A DNA stretch of 64,000 nt, from positions 62,001-126,000 of the forward strand of contig NZ_DDHJ01000005.1 of NCBI RefSeq assembly GCF_002338065.1, written 5' to 3'. The notes below the pieces were generated by a model, which saw only the letters and a program-made list of their open reading frames with translations, was not told where the DNA came from and made no database searches. Shown here one piece after another: positions 42,658-51,875 of this stretch. The stretch comes from Pseudomonas sp. UBA1879. GTDB taxonomy: Bacteria > Pseudomonadota > Gammaproteobacteria > Pseudomonadales > Pseudomonadaceae. Numbering within the stretch: position 1 is the stretch's first letter; each line of letters starts with the position of its first letter. A program made the translations under genes and the position numbers.

Positions 42658-42954
42658 ATGAGTACGGCACATCAATCTTCATTGACCGATCAGCAAGTGG
42701 CCCTCATTTCCCGAGCGCTCGCCGATCGCAGGCGTTACCAGATTCTGTTGCAGATCAGCGCCTCTCAAGCGGCCGTGCCTTGTGCCGAGCTGCTCAAGGT
42801 TCATCCGGTGAGCGCCGCGACGGTGTCTCATCACACCAAAGAGCTGGAGCGGGCGGGTTTGATATCGACGGTCCGCGAAGGCAAGTACGCCAGCTTCATG
42901 ATGCAGCGCGAGGTCCTTAAAGCGTATGCGCAGCAGCTGATGCACCTTGGCTGA
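42658..42954 (+). CDS. ArsR-family winged-helix regulator
   Basis: A 98-residue protein: LISRALADRRRYQILLQISA, then VHPVSAATVSHHTKELERAG (recognition helix) and ISTVREGKYASFMMQREVLK (wing). The only cysteine is in VPCAELLKV, so no metal-binding Cys pair is present and a non-metal signal is likely. The gene sits 120 bases before the dehydrogenase gene and may regulate it. Confidence 0.88.
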   Translation: MSTAHQSSLTDQQVALISRALADRRRYQILLQISASQAAVPCAELLKVHPVSAATVSHHTKELERAGLISTVREGKYASFMMQREVLKAYAQQLMHLG

Positions 42955-43074
42955 ACCTTTCTCATCAGACGTCTTACGAATTCGTCTTGATCGTTCAAGG
43001 TATATGCCTGTAACTTTCTCGGCTTGGCTTTTTCCATTCCCTCGCCTCGAATTGGCGCACCCGGAGTTTTCTTC

Positions 43075-44508
43075 ATGTACCCAGACGTTCAGCTGTATAT
43101 CGACGGCCAATGGCGCGCCAGTGAAGCTGGCCGCACCCTGCCGGTCATCAACCCGGCCACCGGCGACACCCTCGGCACCGTAGCCCACGCCGACATCGCC
43201 GACCTGGACAAGGCGCTTGCCGCCGCCGAGCGCGGTTTCGACACCTGGCGCAATACGCCAGCGTATGACCGTTACAAGATCATGCAGAAAGCGGCCAATC
43301 TGATGCGCGAACGCGCGGACACCATCGCCAGCATCATGACCCAGGAACAGGGCAAGCCGCTGGCCGAAGCACGCATGGAAACCCTCGCCGCTGCCGACAT
43401 CATCGACTGGCTGGCCGAAGAGGGCCGCCGTGCCTACGGCCGTCTGGTGCCGTCGCGCAACGTTTCGGTGGAGCAGAAGGTGATCAAGGAGCCTGTAGGT
43501 CCGGTGGCGGCCTTCACCCCTTGGAACTTCCCGATCAACCAAGTGGTGCGCAAGCTATCGTCGGCCTTGGCGGCGGGGTGTTCGATCATCGTCAAAGCGC
43601 CGGAAGAAACCCCGGCATCGCCTGCCGAGTTGATTCGGGCGTTCATCGACGCGGGGGTGCCGGCCGGTGTCATCGGTCTGGTCTTCGGGGATCCGGCGCA
43701 GATTTCCAGCTATTTGATCGCGCACCCGACCATCAAGAAAGTCACCTTCACCGGTTCCACGCCTGTGGGCAAGCAATTGGCGGCACTGGCCGGTCAGCAC
43801 ATGAAGCGCGCCACCATGGAGCTGGGCGGTCATGCACCGGCCCTGGTGTTCGATGACGCCGATCTGGATCTGGCGGTCCGTACGTTGGCAGGCGCCAAGT
43901 TCCGTAACGCCGGGCAAGTCTGCGTGTCGCCGACCCGCATTCTGGTCCAGCGCGGCGTCTATGAGCAGTTCATCGAGAAGTTCGTCGGCCTGACCCGTGA
44001 GGTCAAGGTCGGCAACGGCCTGGAGCAGGGCGTGACCATGGGGCCGCTGGCCAACGAGCGCCGTGCCCCGGCACTGACGTCGCTGGTCAAAGACGCTGCG
44101 GACAAAGGCGCCACCCTGCACACGGGCGGCACGTCGATCGACGGCCCGGGGTATTTCTTCCCGCCGACCGTGCTCAGCGGCTTGACCCCCGACATGCGCA
44201 TCATGAATGAAGAGCCGTTCGGTCCGGTGGCGCTGATCGTGCCGTTCGACACCGTCGAAGACGCTATCAAAGAGTCCAACCGCGTGCCATTCGGCCTGGC
44301 TTCGTATGCGTTCACCACGTCGATGAAGACCGCGCACATTCTCAGCACCCGCATCGAGGCAGGCATGCTGTCGATCAACCATCAGGGCATCGGTCTGGTG
44401 GAAGTGCCGTTCGGCGGGATCAAGGATTCCGGCTACGGCTCCGAGGGCGGGACCGAAGCGATCGAGGCGTACCTGAACACCAAGCTGGTGACTGTCTTCA
44501 ATCTGTAA
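43075..44508 (+). CDS. NAD(P)-dependent succinate-semialdehyde-type aldehyde dehydrogenase
   Basis: A 477-residue ALDH with a complete active site: N151 in FTPWNFPINQ, E249 in MELGGHAP and catalytic C283 in FRNAGQVCVSP. The EQGKPLAEAR and PVGPVAAFTPWNFP segments are those of GabD-like enzymes. It oxidises an aldehyde, possibly succinate semialdehyde or a related omega-oxo acid. GGAG precedes ATG at 43075. A strong terminator follows 19 bases after the stop. Confidence 0.88.
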   Translation: MYPDVQLYIDGQWRASEAGRTLPVINPATGDTLGTVAHADIADLDKALAAAERGFDTWRNTPAYDRYKIMQKAANLMRERADTIASIMTQEQGKPLAEARMETLAAADIIDWLAEEGRRAYGRLVPSRNVSVEQKVIKEPVGPVAAFTPWNFPINQVVRKLSSALAAGCSIIVKAPEETPASPAELIRAFIDAGVPAGVIGLVFGDPAQISSYLIAHPTIKKVTFTGSTPVGKQLAALAGQHMKRATMELGGHAPALVFDDADLDLAVRTLAGAKFRNAGQVCVSPTRILVQRGVYEQFIEKFVGLTREVKVGNGLEQGVTMGPLANERRAPALTSLVKDAADKGATLHTGGTSIDGPGYFFPPTVLSGLTPDMRIMNEEPFGPVALIVPFDTVEDAIKESNRVPFGLASYAFTTSMKTAHILSTRIEAGMLSINHQGIGLVEVPFGGIKDSGYGSEGGTEAIEAYLNTKLVTVFNL

Positions 44509-44527
44509 GTGGCACTGACTGAGAAGA

Positions 44528-44554
44528 GCCCACCGTTTGGTGGGCTTTTTTTTT
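44528..44554 (+). terminator. Strong intrinsic terminator
   Basis: A perfect 7-bp stem GCCCACC/GGTGGGC with loop GTTT and nine Ts follows the dehydrogenase gene. It also sits immediately after the convergent GntR gene but lacks a T run in that direction. Confidence 0.93.
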
Positions 44555-44555
44555 G

Positions 44556-45299
44556 TCAGCCGCGCCGTTCCCGTTTCATCTGCATGACCAGCGTGAATCG
44601 GTCATCCGGATAGACCGTCTCCGACACAGCGATCAGCCCGCCCTGATCATCGCGATACTGCCGGATGATGTTCAGCCCCAATGACCCGGCGGCGGCATTC
44701 AGGCGGTGGGCGAGGTCGTTGTTCAATTGCACGGGGCGGACTTGCTGATCCACCGCATCAATGCGCCGCCCGAATTCGCGCTCGATCAGCGCCGCGATCA
44801 ATTCGCCTGGGCTTTCTTCAGCCAACGGGATGACCCTGGCATAGCTCTCGTCGGCGTACACATCGGTCCAGCATAACGGCGCCTGGCGCTGATTGACGTC
44901 CACTTTGACGCTCGACATGCAGAAGCAATGCGAGCCGGGTTCGAGCCCCAAACGCCGCGCCAGAGCAATGTCCACGACGAAATGCCGAACGTCCTGCACG
45001 TCACGAATGTGGGTCTCGGCCACATGCACCAGATCCGCGACTGACGCCAGCGATTGTGAGTAACCGCCACTCGGTGTGTCAGCCTCGACGCGGGTCCCGA
45101 CGCGCTTGCGACGCGACACCATCCCCTGATTCTGCAACTGCATGATCGCTGCGCGAACGGTGTGGCGGCTGACGTCATACAGCGCACACAGCTCGAACTC
45201 CGTCGGCAACAACGACCCAACGGGATAACGCCCATTGGCGATGCGCTCCATCAGGTCATTGGCGACGGCCACGTAACGCGTTTGATTGGTGCCTTCCAT
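44556..45299 (-). CDS. GntR-family (HutC/UTRA) regulator
   Basis: A 247-residue protein with an N-terminal winged helix (YVAVANDLMERIANGRYPVG, LYDVSRHTVRAAIMQLQNQG) and a C-terminal UTRA ligand domain (RQAPLCWTDVYADESYARVI, ISETVYPDD-type end). GGGGAGAG supports ATG at 45299; the frame continues upstream through the operator and is not coding there. It is divergent from the lyase operon and probably represses it through the repeats at 45351-45378. Confidence 0.9.
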   Translation of the reverse strand: MEGTNQTRYVAVANDLMERIANGRYPVGSLLPTEFELCALYDVSRHTVRAAIMQLQNQGMVSRRKRVGTRVEADTPSGGYSQSLASVADLVHVAETHIRDVQDVRHFVVDIALARRLGLEPGSHCFCMSSVKVDVNQRQAPLCWTDVYADESYARVIPLAEESPGELIAALIEREFGRRIDAVDQQVRPVQLNNDLAHRLNAAAGSLGLNIIRQYRDDQGGLIAVSETVYPDDRFTLVMQMKRERRG

Positions 45300-45350
45300 C
45301 GAGCTCTCCCCACAGCGAGTTGACAGTGTATCAGGACAGCGGGTATTAAT

Positions 45351-45378
45351 TATGTACGGACATAAAATATATGTACGG
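45351..45378. promoter_or_regulatory. GntR-type operator repeats
   Basis: TATGTACGGACATA (45351-45364, a 14-base near-palindrome) is followed by a second TATGTACGG (45370-45378). They are 28-55 bases upstream of the lyase start and between the divergent genes, the expected place for the GntR binding sites. Confidence 0.6.
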
Positions 45379-45405
45379 CCAATAACAACATTTGAGACGC
45401 TTCCC

Positions 45406-46761
45406 ATGTCGACCACCGTTTTTGATTCCGCACTGTTCCGCGACATGTTCGGCACCGCCGAAATGCGCGACGTCTTCTCCGACAAGGCGCTGATCCAGCG
45501 TTACATCGAGGTCGAAGTGGCCTTGGCTCGCGCTGAAGCGCGCTGTGGCGTGATTCCCGCCGAGGCGGCCGAACAGATCGCTGAACAGGCCACCTTTGAT
45601 GCCCTGGACCTGGCGCTGATGCAGCACGAAACCGAAATCGTCGGCTATCCGATCCTGCCGTTGGTGGAGCAATTGTCGAAGACCTGCGGCGACGCCGGAC
45701 GTTATGTGCACTGGGGCGCGACTACCCAGGACATCATGGACACGGCGGTGGTCTTGCAAATTCGTGCCGCGCTGAAGCTGGTCGAGCGTGACGTTCAGGC
45801 CGTACGTGGCTTGCTCGCGGGACTGGCCCGGACATACCGCGACACGCCGATGGCCGGGCGCACACACCTGCAACACGCGTTGCCGATCACCTTCGGCTAC
45901 AAGTGCGCGGTGTGGCTGAGCATGTTCGACCGGCACGCCGAGCGCCTGGTCGAGCTGCGCCCGCGGGTCGAGGTGGGTCAGTTCGCCGGCGCTGCCGGGA
46001 CGCTGGCGTCGCTGGGCGACAAAGGCCTGGAGGTGCAAGCGGCGTTGATGGCCGAACTGGGCCTCGGTGTGCCGCAAGCCACCTGGCACGTGGCACGGGA
46101 CGGTCTGGCCGAAACCCTGAACTTCCTTGGTCTGGTCACCGCGTCGCTGGGCAAGGTGGCGTTGGACGTCATGATGATGATGACCAGTGAGCTGGGTGAA
46201 GCCTACGAACCGTTCGTCAAAGGCCGTGGTGCCAGCAGCACCATGCCGCAGAAGCGCAACCCGATTTCCTGCGAGCTGATGTACGCCGCCGCCAAGGGCG
46301 TGCGTCAGCAGGCCGGTCTGATGCTCGACGCGATGATTCAGGATTTCGAGCGTTCGACGGGCCCTTGGCAAGCGGAGTGGATCGCCATTCCCGAAGCCTT
46401 CGCGCTGAGCGCAGCATCGCTGGGCCAAGCCAAGTTCATGCTCGCCGGACTGGAAGTACGGCCTGAGCGCATGCTGAAAAACCTCAACATGACCCAGGGT
46501 CTGATTGTCGCCGAAGCCGTGATGATGGGCTTGGCACCCGCCTTGGGACGCCAGGTCGCGCACGATGTCGTTTACGCCGCCTGCCGCGTGGCCAATGACG
46601 AACATATCAGCCTTTTCGATGCCCTGATTGCCCAGGGCGCCGTGACTGAACGCCTCGACCGCGCCGAGCTGCAGCGCTTGACCGACCCCCGCAACTACCT
46701 CGGACTGGCGCCGCAGATGGTGGACCGCGCCTTGGCGCAGGAAGGCTCGGTAAAACGCTGA
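45406..46761 (+). CDS. Fumarase/aspartase-superfamily lyase (PcaB/adenylosuccinate-lyase-like)
   Basis: A 451-residue lyase with the superfamily signature GASSTMPQKRNPISCE near residue 285, GATTQDIMDTA and GRTHLQHALPITFGYK. The SSTMPQKRNP form is that of carboxymuconate cycloisomerase-like members, but the same branch includes C-N lyases that release fumarate from N-substituted aspartates. The downstream dicarboxylate carrier and fumarase favour a fumarate-releasing lyase; this is inference, and the amine or adduct partner is unknown. Confidence 0.82.
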   Translation: MSTTVFDSALFRDMFGTAEMRDVFSDKALIQRYIEVEVALARAEARCGVIPAEAAEQIAEQATFDALDLALMQHETEIVGYPILPLVEQLSKTCGDAGRYVHWGATTQDIMDTAVVLQIRAALKLVERDVQAVRGLLAGLARTYRDTPMAGRTHLQHALPITFGYKCAVWLSMFDRHAERLVELRPRVEVGQFAGAAGTLASLGDKGLEVQAALMAELGLGVPQATWHVARDGLAETLNFLGLVTASLGKVALDVMMMMTSELGEAYEPFVKGRGASSTMPQKRNPISCELMYAAAKGVRQQAGLMLDAMIQDFERSTGPWQAEWIAIPEAFALSAASLGQAKFMLAGLEVRPERMLKNLNMTQGLIVAEAVMMGLAPALGRQVAHDVVYAACRVANDEHISLFDALIAQGAVTERLDRAELQRLTDPRNYLGLAPQMVDRALAQEGSVKR

Positions 46762-46975
46762 CGGTTTGAGCTGTACCAGAAACCCGTGGGACCCGGCCTG
46801 CTGGCGCCGCTGACAGATCAGGCATCGCCTGTTCAGACGGCCTACCGATGGCGTCGTAACGCCGCCCGCAGCAAACCGGCTTCTGCAATCACTGCATCAG
46901 ACGGAGAGCCGTCGAGCGACACCGAATGTCTGCGACCGCTCGACTTCCGCCCATAACAACAATGAGAGCGCCAAC

Positions 46976-48277
46976 ATGTCTTCAACCGGTAAGAAACCGT
47001 TTTACCGCGACCTCACGTTTCAGGTGGTCGCCGCCATGGTCCTCGGGATTGCCTTTGGCTTCATCGCCCCTGAACTGGCTGCCAGTTTCAAGATCCTTGG
47101 CGATATCTTTCTCAAGCTGATCAAGACCGCCGTGGCCCCGCTGGTGTTCTTTACTGTGGTGCACGGCATCGCCTCGGCGGGCGATATCAAACGCGTGGGC
47201 AAGCTGGGTTTACGTGCGCTGATTTACTTCGAAGTGTTGTCCACCGTCGCGCTGGCCATCGGCCTGATCTGGGGCAATGTGCTGCAGATCGGCTCGGGCA
47301 TGCACGACGCCCATCCCAGCAACGCCACCGCTGCCGCTGCCAGTGCCGCCGTCGCCAAAGGGCATGGCCCGGCGTCGACGCTGGATTTTATCTACGGGAT
47401 CTTTCCGGACAACTTCGTCGGCGCCTTCGCCGGAGGGCAGTTGCTGCAGGTGCTGGTGATCTCGGTGTTGTTCGGCTTCGCGCTGCTGGCTCTCAAACCT
47501 GAGCGGCGTGAAGTGATCGAAGAGGGCTTGAGCCGGATCTCCGAATGCTTCTTCGAGTTCATCAACCTGATCATGAAGTTTGCGCCGCTGGGCGCCTTCG
47601 GTTCGGTGGCCTACGCAGTGGGCAGTAATGGCACCGCTGTTTTGATGTCGCTGGCCAACCTGGTGCTGATGTTCTACGTGGCGATTTTCTTCTTCATTTT
47701 CGTCGTGCTCGGCGTGGTGTGTCGGGTGTCCGGGTTCAGCCTGTGGCGTTTCCTGCACTACATCAAGGATGAGATTTTCATCGTGTTGGGGACGGCGTCC
47801 TCCGAAAGCGCCTTGCCCCGTCTGTTGCAAAAGCTGGAAAAATTTGGCTGCTCGAAACAAAGCGTGGGCCTGGTGCTTCCTACCGGCTATGCGTTCAACC
47901 TCGATGGCACGTCTATCTATATGTCGCTGTGCGTTCTGTTCATCGCCAATGCCTACGGCGTGCCGCTGAGCTGGGAACACCAACTGGGCATCGTCGCCAT
48001 CATGCTGGTGACGTCCAAAGGCGCGGCTGCGGTGTCGGGCGGCAGCTTCGTGGTCTTCGCCGCCACCGTGACCGCCGTGGGCGTGCTGCCAGCCGAGGGC
48101 CTTGCCTTGTTATTCGGGGTGTACCGCTTCATGTCGATGGCCATCGCCACCTGCAACACCATTGGCAACAGCGTCGCCACGGTGGTCGTCGCTAAATGGG
48201 CCGGAGAGTTTTCCGAGCAAACTGCTCAGGAAGAATACCGGCGTGAACTGGGCCGTGCACCGGGGGCCGCGCTATGA
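46976..48277 (+). CDS. Dicarboxylate/amino acid:cation symporter (DctA/GltP family)
   Basis: A 433-residue inner-membrane carrier with LIKTAVAPLVFFTVVHGIAS, the serine-rich re-entrant loop FIVLGTASSESALPRLL, PTGYAFNLDGTSIYMSL and MAIATCNTIGNSVATVVVA, hallmarks of the DAACS family. It would import a C4-dicarboxylate or acidic amino acid. It lies between the lyase (214-base gap) and the fumarase, whose start overlaps its stop, so it probably imports the lyase substrate. Confidence 0.92.
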   Translation: MSSTGKKPFYRDLTFQVVAAMVLGIAFGFIAPELAASFKILGDIFLKLIKTAVAPLVFFTVVHGIASAGDIKRVGKLGLRALIYFEVLSTVALAIGLIWGNVLQIGSGMHDAHPSNATAAAASAAVAKGHGPASTLDFIYGIFPDNFVGAFAGGQLLQVLVISVLFGFALLALKPERREVIEEGLSRISECFFEFINLIMKFAPLGAFGSVAYAVGSNGTAVLMSLANLVLMFYVAIFFFIFVVLGVVCRVSGFSLWRFLHYIKDEIFIVLGTASSESALPRLLQKLEKFGCSKQSVGLVLPTGYAFNLDGTSIYMSLCVLFIANAYGVPLSWEHQLGIVAIMLVTSKGAAAVSGGSFVVFAATVTAVGVLPAEGLALLFGVYRFMSMAIATCNTIGNSVATVVVAKWAGEFSEQTAQEEYRRELGRAPGAAL

Positions 48278-49674
48278 GGGAAGTACGTTATGAAAACGAT
48301 GCGTTCGGCCCGGTAGCGATTCCGGCCGACCGCTACTGGGGGGCGCAGACGCAGCGGGCGTTGGAGGTGTTCGGCAATCATGGCGAGCGTTTTGCCCCGG
48401 GGCTGATTCATGCGTTTGGTTGGCAAAAAGTCGCCGCTGCTCGCGCCAATTGGCGCTTGGGCGCGTTGTCGGAATCAATCGCTCAAGCGATCGAAGACGC
48501 CGCCGGGCAGGTGGCGGCTGGGGCGTTCGATGAGCATTTCCCGCTGACCGTCTGGCAGACCGGCTCTGGCACCCAAACCAACATGAACGCCAACGAGGTT
48601 ATCGCCAATTTGGCGAATCAGGCGTTGGGCGGGAAATTGGGCGGCAAACAGCCGGTGCACCCCAACGATCACGTCAATCGGTCGCAATCCTCCAACGACA
48701 GTTTTCCCACGGTGATGCATGTGGCGGCGGCGCTGCAGTTACGCGATCACTTGCGGCCTGCATTGATCGCGCTGCGCGATGCCTTGGCTGACAAGGCGCA
48801 GGGTTGGCAGAAGGTGCTGAAGATCGGTCGCACCCACTTGATGGATGCCGTGCCGATGACACAGGGGCAGGCTTTCGACGCGTTTTCCCGGCAGATCGGC
48901 CACGGCATCGCGCGCATCGATGGCTGCCTGCCGCGCTTGCGCCTGTTGCCTCAAGGCGGCACAGCAGTGGGCACCGGGCTCAATGCGCCGGAAGGATTCG
49001 ATCAGGCGTTCTGCGAAGAGCTCAGTGCGCTGACCGGCGAGCCTTTCGTGCCGAACCCGAGCAAGTTCGAAGGGATGGGCACTCACGACGCGCTGGTCGA
49101 GGTGTCAGGGGCGCTGAACGTCCTCGCGGTGTCATTGAGCAAGATCGGCAACGACATTCGTCTGCTAGGGTCCGGTCCGCGTTGTGGCCTGGCGGAATTG
49201 CTGTTGCCTGATGACGGGCTGACGTCCTCGATCATGCCGGGCAAACGCAATCCCACGTTGGCCGAAGTGCTGGTGCAGGCAGCGATGCAGGTCATGGGCA
49301 ACCACACGACCGTGACCCTCGCCGGAGCGTCCAGCGCATTCGAGCTGAACGTCGCCAAGCCGGTGCTGATTCACAACGTGCTGCAATCCATTGGGGTGCT
49401 GGCGCATTGCGTGGGCATCTTCACCGAAAAATTGATCAAGGGGCTGGAGCTCAACCATCCGCAGCTGGCGCACAACGTAGAGAACGCGCTGCTCATGGCC
49501 ACCGTGCTCAACCCCGTTCTGGGTTATGACCAGGTAGCGCAGATCACCCGTAAAGCCGCAGCGGAGGGACTGTCTCCCAAGGCCGCAGCGGTGGCGCTGG
49601 GGTTCGTAACAGCGCAGGAATATGAGCGCTTGGTACAGCCTGAACGGATGGTGGGGCCTCAGGCGAGCGACTGA
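48274..49674 (+). CDS. fumC: Class II fumarase (FumC-like)
   Basis: A 466-residue fumarase: TVWQTGSGTQTNMNANEV, HPNDHVNRSQSSNDSFPT, KIGRTHLMDAVPMT and the loop SSIMPGKRNPTLAE. The last has Arg where FumC enzymes normally have Val (GKVNPT), next to the catalytic Lys and Asn, which may alter specificity. It is translationally coupled to the symporter gene (ATGA). In this operon it would hydrate fumarate made by the lyase to malate. It is probably not the housekeeping fumarase. Confidence 0.9.
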   Translation: MREVRYENDAFGPVAIPADRYWGAQTQRALEVFGNHGERFAPGLIHAFGWQKVAAARANWRLGALSESIAQAIEDAAGQVAAGAFDEHFPLTVWQTGSGTQTNMNANEVIANLANQALGGKLGGKQPVHPNDHVNRSQSSNDSFPTVMHVAAALQLRDHLRPALIALRDALADKAQGWQKVLKIGRTHLMDAVPMTQGQAFDAFSRQIGHGIARIDGCLPRLRLLPQGGTAVGTGLNAPEGFDQAFCEELSALTGEPFVPNPSKFEGMGTHDALVEVSGALNVLAVSLSKIGNDIRLLGSGPRCGLAELLLPDDGLTSSIMPGKRNPTLAEVLVQAAMQVMGNHTTVTLAGASSAFELNVAKPVLIHNVLQSIGVLAHCVGIFTEKLIKGLELNHPQLAHNVENALLMATVLNPVLGYDQVAQITRKAAAEGLSPKAAAVALGFVTAQEYERLVQPERMVGPQASD

Positions 49675-49710
49675 TCGCTGATGTCGTGCCTGCGCATTTC
49701 CTACAAGGAA

Positions 49711-49886
49711 TTCAGCGTGCCAGAAGACGTGTACGCCTCCGATGCGGCGGCAAGGTAATCACCAAACCCTTGTACACCCCATGACCCGTAGGAGACGCCG
49801 GAGGCACGATGGCAGCGACCTGGCGCGCAGCGGCAGCAAATCCTGTGCATGCGGTGTGTCAGGGGTAACGCGGTATCGACGGTGGT
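49711..49886 (+). repeat. 176-bp direct repeat, copy 1
   Basis: It runs from TTCAGCGTG to CGACGGTGGT and matches 49959-50134 along its whole length with scattered changes and equal length (offset exactly 248). It contains a REP-like core CGTAGGAGACGCCGGAGGCA at 49787. The region between fumC and the MFS gene is otherwise non-coding. Confidence 0.8.
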
Positions 49887-49920
49887 GAGCCAAGGAAATC
49901 GTTGGCGACCGATAGGCCGT

Positions 49921-49955
49921 CATCGCTGCCGTCGTTCCTCCGGCGGCTCCTACAG
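49921..49955 (-). repeat. Inverted REP element between the two direct repeats
   Basis: The complement reads CTGTAGGAGCCGCCGGAGG, then AACGACGGCAGCGATG, in opposite orientation to the REP cores at 49787 and 50035. The three together resemble a BIME-type cluster. Confidence 0.65.
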
Positions 49956-49958
49956 ATG

Positions 49959-50134
49959 TTCAGCGTGTCAGGAGATGTGAACCCCTCCGATGCGGCAGCA
50001 GGGTAATCACCAAACCCTTGTACACCACATGACCCGTAGGAGACGCCGGAGGCACGACGGCAGCGATCTGGCGCGCAGCGGCAGCAAATCCTGTGCAAGC
50101 GGTGTGTCAGGCGTAACGGGGTGCCGACAGTGGT
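49959..50134 (+). repeat. 176-bp direct repeat, copy 2
   Basis: Second copy of the repeat, with its REP core at 50035-50066. Both copies share GGTAATCACCAAACCCTTGT and GGCGCGCAGCGGCAGCAAAT. It lies 120 bases before the MFS start. Confidence 0.8.
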
Positions 50135-50253
50135 AGCAGACGGATTGCATGAACGTGGGTGACGCGAAGGGGGTGAGGGAATTCGCTGAACTCATACGCG
50201 GCCCTTGCGCTCTCACCCTCAGATCATTTCGATCTGTGGAGCAGGGATTCGCC

Positions 50254-51723
50254 ATGAGCGTCGCGGACGTTGATTCAGCCACCGACCAGACCCGGGGCAC
50301 GGTATTCGAAACCGATCTTACAGCGCGACTGGATCGTCTGCCGTGGGGTCGGTTTCACACGTTGCTGGTGTTTGCCCTCGGCATCACTTGGCTGCTCGAC
50401 GGTCTGGAGGTCACGCTGGCGGGGTCGGTGTCCGGGGCGTTGAAAGAGAGCCCGGTGTTGCACCTGACCAACGCCGACATTGGCCTGGCCGGTGGCGCCT
50501 ACATCTGCGGCGCGGTGCTGGGTGCGTTGTTTTTCGGCTGGCTGACTGACCGTCTGGGGCGGCGCAAGCTGTTTTTTATCACCCTGGCCCTGTACATCTG
50601 CGCCACGGCGGCTACCGCTTTTTCGTTCAGCCTGTGGAGCTTCATGCTGTTCCGGTTTCTGACCGGGATGGGCATCGGCGGCGAGTACACCGCGATCAAT
50701 TCGACCATCCAAGAATTCACCCCCGCCCGGTTTCGCGGCTGGGTGGACCTGACGATCAACGGCACGTTCTGGATCGGCGCGGCGTTGGGAGCAGGCGGTT
50801 CCATCATTCTGCTGGACGCCAGCTGGATCGGCGGCGATCTGGGCTGGCGTCTGTGTTTTGGCATCGGCGCGGCGCTCGGGCTGGTGATTCTGGTGATGCG
50901 CCTGTGGTTGCCGGAAAGTCCGCGTTGGTTGCTGATCCACGGGCAGGCGGAAGAAGCGAAAGCGATCGTCGAAGACATCGAAAACCGCTTCCGTGAGCAG
51001 GGCCATGACCTGCCGCCGCCCGCTGGAAAGACCTTGCGCCTGCACGCCCGGGATCACACGCCGCTGCGGGAAATCTTCGACACCCTTTTCAACACCTATC
51101 GCCAGCGGGCGCTGGTGGGCCTCACGTTGCTCACCGCGCAGGCGTTTTTCTACAACGCGATCTTCTTCACCTACGCCTTGGTCCTCACCGAGTTCTATCA
51201 GGTGCCGTCGGCGTCCATCGGCTGGTACGTGCTGCCGCTGGCGTTGGGGAATTTCTGCGGACCGCTGCTGCTCGGCAGGCTGTTCGACGTGGTCGGGCGC
51301 CGGGTGATGATCAGCCTGACGTACGCGGTGTCGGCCGTATTGTTGACCATCAGTGGTTACCTGTTCGAGCAGGGGGTGCTCAACGTCACGCAACAGGCCA
51401 TCGCATGGATGGTCATTTTCTTCTTCGCGTCGGCGGCTGCCAGCTCTGCTTACCTGACCGTGGCCGAGACCTTCCCGCTGGAAATCCGCGCACTGGCGAT
51501 TGCAGTGTTCTATGCCTTCGGCACCGCGTTGGGAGGTATCGTCGGGCCGACCCTGTTTGGCGAGCTGATCGACAGCCACGAGCGCGGACCGGTATTCATC
51601 GGCTACCTGATCGGCGCGGCCTTGATGCTGCTCGCGGCGGCAGTGCAGGCGATTTGGGGGGTGGCCTCTGAGCGTAAATCATTGGAAGAGGTGGCGCGCC
51701 CGCTGTCCCAGGCGAAGGATTAG
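50254..51723 (+). CDS. MFS transporter (sugar-porter/SP-like, 12 spans)
   Basis: A 489-residue MFS protein: GWLTDRLGRRKLFFITLALY (motif A), RFLTGMGIGGEYTAINSTIQ, PESPRWLLIHGQAEEAK after span 6 (the PESPRWL sugar-porter mark) and a second motif A-like GRLFDVVGRRVMI. It probably imports a carbohydrate or organic acid. ATG at 50254 follows AGGGA; an upstream in-frame ATG at 50149 lies next to the repeat and has no ribosome site. Confidence 0.9.
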   Translation: MSVADVDSATDQTRGTVFETDLTARLDRLPWGRFHTLLVFALGITWLLDGLEVTLAGSVSGALKESPVLHLTNADIGLAGGAYICGAVLGALFFGWLTDRLGRRKLFFITLALYICATAATAFSFSLWSFMLFRFLTGMGIGGEYTAINSTIQEFTPARFRGWVDLTINGTFWIGAALGAGGSIILLDASWIGGDLGWRLCFGIGAALGLVILVMRLWLPESPRWLLIHGQAEEAKAIVEDIENRFREQGHDLPPPAGKTLRLHARDHTPLREIFDTLFNTYRQRALVGLTLLTAQAFFYNAIFFTYALVLTEFYQVPSASIGWYVLPLALGNFCGPLLLGRLFDVVGRRVMISLTYAVSAVLLTISGYLFEQGVLNVTQQAIAWMVIFFFASAAASSAYLTVAETFPLEIRALAIAVFYAFGTALGGIVGPTLFGELIDSHERGPVFIGYLIGAALMLLAAAVQAIWGVASERKSLEEVARPLSQAKD

Positions 51724-51754
51724 ACACCCGGTTTGCCTGACGCCATGCCCGCTT

Positions 51755-51816
51755 AAGCCGCGGGCGTCTGGGCGCTGGATGCCCGCGATCTGGCGCGAAG
51801 CGGCAGCAACCCCTGA
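51755..51816 (+). repeat. Partial REP-like fragment between convergent genes
   Basis: The segment around GCGATCTGGCGCGAAGCGGC, then AGCAACCCCTG, matches the right-hand part of the 176-bp repeats. It lies between the stops of the convergent MFS and phosphoethanolamine transferase genes. Confidence 0.5.
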
Positions 51817-51875
51817 GCGCCCGGTTTCGGCGTTGCAACGCAGACCCACCAACCTCGAGCCCTGCAGCATTCGCG

